Assembly: GCA_031288935.1 (NCBI GenBank)
Contig: JAITQL010000133.1
Span: 1 to 6,594, forward strand
Source of the DNA: Tannerella sp.
GTDB lineage: Bacteria > Bacteroidota > Bacteroidia > Bacteroidales > Tannerellaceae
Length of the DNA: 6,594 nucleotides
Direction of reading: 5' to 3'
Shown: piece by piece, positions 6,369 to 6,594 of the stretch
Position numbering within the stretch: position 1 is the stretch's first letter
How the letters are laid out: each line of letters opens with the position of its first letter
The notes under the pieces: model-generated
Told to the model about the DNA's origin: nothing
What the model saw: the letters and a program-made list of their open reading frames with translations, nothing else
Databases searched by the model: none
Program-made: the position numbers and the translations under genes

Positions 6369-6461
6369 ACATTGTCTGAACACGATTTCCAGGATTTCGG
6401 GATTACCCGGATTACGCTGCCAGTAACGGCGATGTAATCCTGTCCATCCTTTAATCCTTTT
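6369..6461. repeat. Repeat-like intergenic stretch with internal hairpin
   Basis: This non-coding stretch is built from short GGATT and AATCC motifs: GGATT occurs three times near 6392-6415 and AATCC twice near 6436-6457. GGATTAC (6409-6415) pairs with GTAATCC (6434-6440), with an inner GCC/GGC pair. From memory it resembles AATCCTGTCCATCCTTTAATCC-like repeats scattered in intergenic DNA of many genomes. It occurs once here, so the repeat call is inference. It abuts the next element without a gap. Confidence 0.45.
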
Positions 6462-6594
6462 AGCAACGTAAAATGAATAACCTGTAAAAGATTGTTTGCC
6501 GACTGTCCCATTCCCGTAGGGAATATAGCTCGGTAGAAACGCATCGCTCCCGCCTTACCCGGCATTCCGTCAGGAATGCATCCATTATTACCGG
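6462..6594 (-). repeat. Dispersed repeat, B half and part of centre (cut by window edge)
   Basis: This is the reverse complement of 1726-1858 with 6 mismatches in 133 bases, so it is another copy of the element in inverted orientation. It holds hairpin ATTCCC-GTA-GGGAAT (6510-6524) and hairpin GCATTCC-GTCA-GGAATGC (6562-6579), which pairs perfectly where the copy at 1706-1723 has a G.T pair. The window ends inside the central spacer, so the A half should follow beyond 6594. Confidence 0.9.

Noticed and set aside
1..6594. CRISPR array, tRNA or rRNA gene, phage or toxin-antitoxin system
   Set aside because: No regularly spaced direct repeats, cloverleaf, rRNA-like sequence or relevant protein motif was seen.

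Overview
The window looks like chromosomal DNA from a member of the Bacteroidetes, most likely order Bacteroidales. Three promoters fit the Bacteroidetes form (TTTG, about 19-20 bp, then TAnnTTTG). The 5' leaders are AT-rich and lack clear Shine-Dalgarno sites, the coding DNA is GC-rich, and the gene families (a 314-aa MetA, a 235-aa RsmI-like methylase, a roughly 945-aa PqqL-like M16 peptidase) are familiar from that group. I cannot name the genus from sequence alone.

Layout. Positions 1-86 hold one end of a dispersed repeat. A minus-strand operon follows: a small VOC/glyoxalase-fold protein (1514-1137), then metA (1128-184), 8 bp apart, with a good promoter at 1580-1550. A complete copy of the repeat, about 242 bp with a perfect 21-bp-arm inverted repeat at its centre, fills 1617-1858. 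A second minus-strand operon runs from a tetrapyrrole-methylase-family methyltransferase (3174-2467) to a left-handed beta-helix sugar N-acyltransferase of the WbpD/WlbB type (2457-1873), 9 bp apart, with a promoter at 3219-3188. A 316-bp divergent intergenic region follows. A plus-strand gene (3491-6328) then encodes a secreted M16 zinc peptidase and ends in a strong hairpin terminator (6335-6368). The window closes with a second, unrelated-looking repeat-like stretch (6369-6461) and half of another copy of the first repeat (6462-6594).

The genes do not form one pathway. MetA commits homoserine to methionine synthesis. The acyltransferase would act on a nucleotide-linked amino sugar for a surface glycan, but no other gene of such a pathway is here. 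The peptidase should act in the periplasm or at the outer membrane.

The points most worth attention are the bipartite repeat, present three times and carrying hairpins with compensated stem changes; the glutamate at MetA residue 111, which predicts acetyl-CoA rather than succinyl-CoA as donor; the heptad repeats shared by two promoters; and the orphan WbpD-like gene. I found no CRISPR array, RNA gene, transposase or defence system.
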